In this document: positions 14,356-14,850 of the stretch, piece after piece | How positions within the stretch are numbered: position 1 is the stretch's first letter | How the letters are laid out: each line of letters starts with the position of its first letter | Source: CAZHRJ01 sp964534765 | Lineage (GTDB): Bacteria; Lindowbacteria; 2-12-FULL-62-27 | Direction: 5' to 3' | Assembly (NCBI GenBank): GCA_964534765.1 | Contig: CAZHRJ010000077.1 | Span: 1-14,850, forward strand | Length of the DNA stretch: 14,850 bases | Notes under the pieces: model-generated | Database searches by the model: none | Told to the model about the DNA's origin: nothing | What the model saw: the letters and a program-made list of their open reading frames with translations, nothing else | Made by a program: the position numbers and the translations under genes

Positions 14356-14786
14356 GACAGTCTGCCCGAATCTGGGCAGTGGCCGTCCTTGCCTTCCTTT
14401 TGTTTCCAGTCTATACTTCCAGCATGGGATTGATACACGTCGATGTGGCAATCACATCCATGACGAACGGGAAGGCCGCCCGGACGTTCAAGTGTTTAGT
14501 GGATACCGGGACGACGGATTCCTTGGTTCCGGCTTCCCGGCTCCGCGAAATGGGTATAGAACCGTCCGGCACGAAAAAATATGAACTCGCTGACGGCACG
14601 GTTCAGGAATACCCCTTCGGACTTGCCATGATCGAAGTCATGGGTGAGATCACGGCAGGCCGGGTTATTTTTGGACCGGAGAATAGTGAACCCATCTTGG
14701 GAGTAACCGTATTAGAATCAGCAGGCCTGACGATAGACCCAGCCCACCTGACATTAAAAAAGCTTCCATCGATTCCTCTGAAATAA
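14352..14786 (+). CDS. Exported retropepsin-like (clan AA) aspartic protease
   Basis: The 144 residues have an N-terminal signal peptide (RQSAR, a hydrophobic run to about residue 20, likely cleavage near YTSS) and then a small single-lobe aspartic protease domain. It has the catalytic motif LVDTGTTDSLVP with D51-T52-G53, a flap-like region (YELADGTVQEYPFGLAMIEV), and the second hydrophobic-hydrophobic-Gly element ILGVTVLESAGLTIDP (about 115-130). Members of this family act as homodimers, each giving one DTG. Cytoplasmic relatives I recall begin near MGL, which here is an internal Met at residue 25 (14424), so the 24-residue leader is an addition or the true start is at 14424. The ATG start overlaps the preceding stop. 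The target is unknown; secreted neighbours are plausible partners. No flap residue can be assigned with certainty. Confidence 0.8.
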   Translation: MRQSARIWAVAVLAFLLFPVYTSSMGLIHVDVAITSMTNGKAARTFKCLVDTGTTDSLVPASRLREMGIEPSGTKKYELADGTVQEYPFGLAMIEVMGEITAGRVIFGPENSEPILGVTVLESAGLTIDPAHLTLKKLPSIPLK

Positions 14787-14850
14787 CGTCAACTCACCCA
14801 CCTTCTTTCCCCCAAGTTTGCCAATTGGGCTCCGTCGAGATCGAGGTTAA
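14787..14850 (+). other. Window end: open frame entering a second GSVEIEV copy
   Basis: After the protease stop no start codon is seen, but the frame ending in the 23-base repeat is open back through the end of the protease gene and gives THPPSFPQVCQLGSVEIEV. The last eight residues equal the junction of the 578-residue protein. Either a related coding region continues beyond the window or the assembly stopped on a repeat. With 64 bases nothing more can be said. Confidence 0.5.
14828..14850 (+). repeat. 23-base direct repeat, terminal copy
   Basis: This is an exact copy of 12997-13019, placed flush with the end of the window. The base before it differs (G here, T in the internal copy), so the exact match is 23 bases. 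A contig that ends precisely on a repeat is what a branch in an assembly graph gives. Confidence 0.9.

Larger units (their letters stand above)
1..14850. repeat. Perfect whole-window inverted repeat (two 7,425-base arms, no spacer)
   Basis: The first bases of the window are the reverse complement of the last ones, the sequence around the middle is self-complementary, and every open frame on one strand has an identical protein at the mirrored position (14851-x) on the other. The arms meet between 7425 and 7426 with no loop. All genes therefore occur twice, in divergent orientation, with no differences that I can find. Large spacerless palindromes are known to be unstable in bacteria (they extrude cruciforms and are cut by SbcCD-type nucleases), so I infer a fold-back artefact rather than a natural duplication. 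The independent content is one arm. Confidence 0.98.

Noticed and set aside
1..14850. A toxin-antitoxin pair, CRISPR array, insertion sequence or composite transposon with inverted ends
   Set aside because: The inverted repeats are the complete arms, not element ends. No transposase, integrase, spaced direct repeats or tRNA-like fold was found.

Overview
The whole 14,850-base window is one head-to-head inverted duplication. The + strand reads the same as its own reverse complement, with the axis between bases 7425 and 7426 and no spacer. Position x on one strand equals position 14851-x on the other, so there are only 7,425 bases of independent sequence. A perfect spacerless palindrome with 7.4-kb arms is most simply a fold-back artefact of assembly or amplification in a (probably metagenomic) contig, not a chromosome structure. 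The axis runs through the 5' end of a protein gene, which supports this. I describe the genes on the right arm (7426-14850, all on +); the left arm (1-7425, all on -) holds the identical mirror copies.

The source looks like a GC-rich, uncultured bacterium using the standard code: TGA, TAA and TAG all end genes. An FtsB/DivIC-type division protein and signal-peptide proteins point to a bacterium. I cannot name a phylum.

Right arm, from the axis outwards, block 1 (7426-11667) is GC-rich, uses C-ending codons and is tightly packed. It holds: the molybdenum-binding large subunit of a xanthine dehydrogenase/aldehyde oxidase-type hydroxylase, cut at its N-terminus by the axis; a small three-helix membrane protein; an FtsB/DivIC-like protein; and an alkaline-phosphatase-superfamily (type I phosphodiesterase-like) enzyme with all expected metal-site residues. 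The last two overlap by ATGA.

Block 2 (11746-14850) looks different and accessory. A 578-residue protein has a GC-rich body with G-ending codons and an AT-richer C-terminal part with an HxxGxxxD...HxH metallopeptidase-like signature. Three bases later comes an exported-protein gene interrupted by one in-frame TGA (13816-13818), so it appears as a 110- and a 165-residue piece. An exported retropepsin-like aspartic protease follows, overlapping by ATGA. The window ends in a 23-base exact repeat of the body/C-terminal junction of the 578-residue gene, read in a frame that gives the same peptide. This suggests either a second related gene beyond the end or an assembly break at a repeat.

The most interesting real biology is in block 2: a possible modular secreted protein with an exchangeable C-terminal peptidase part, a coupled exported neighbour and a secreted aspartic protease. 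No RNA gene, CRISPR array, insertion sequence or origin was seen, and no stretch longer than 300 bases lacks a gene.
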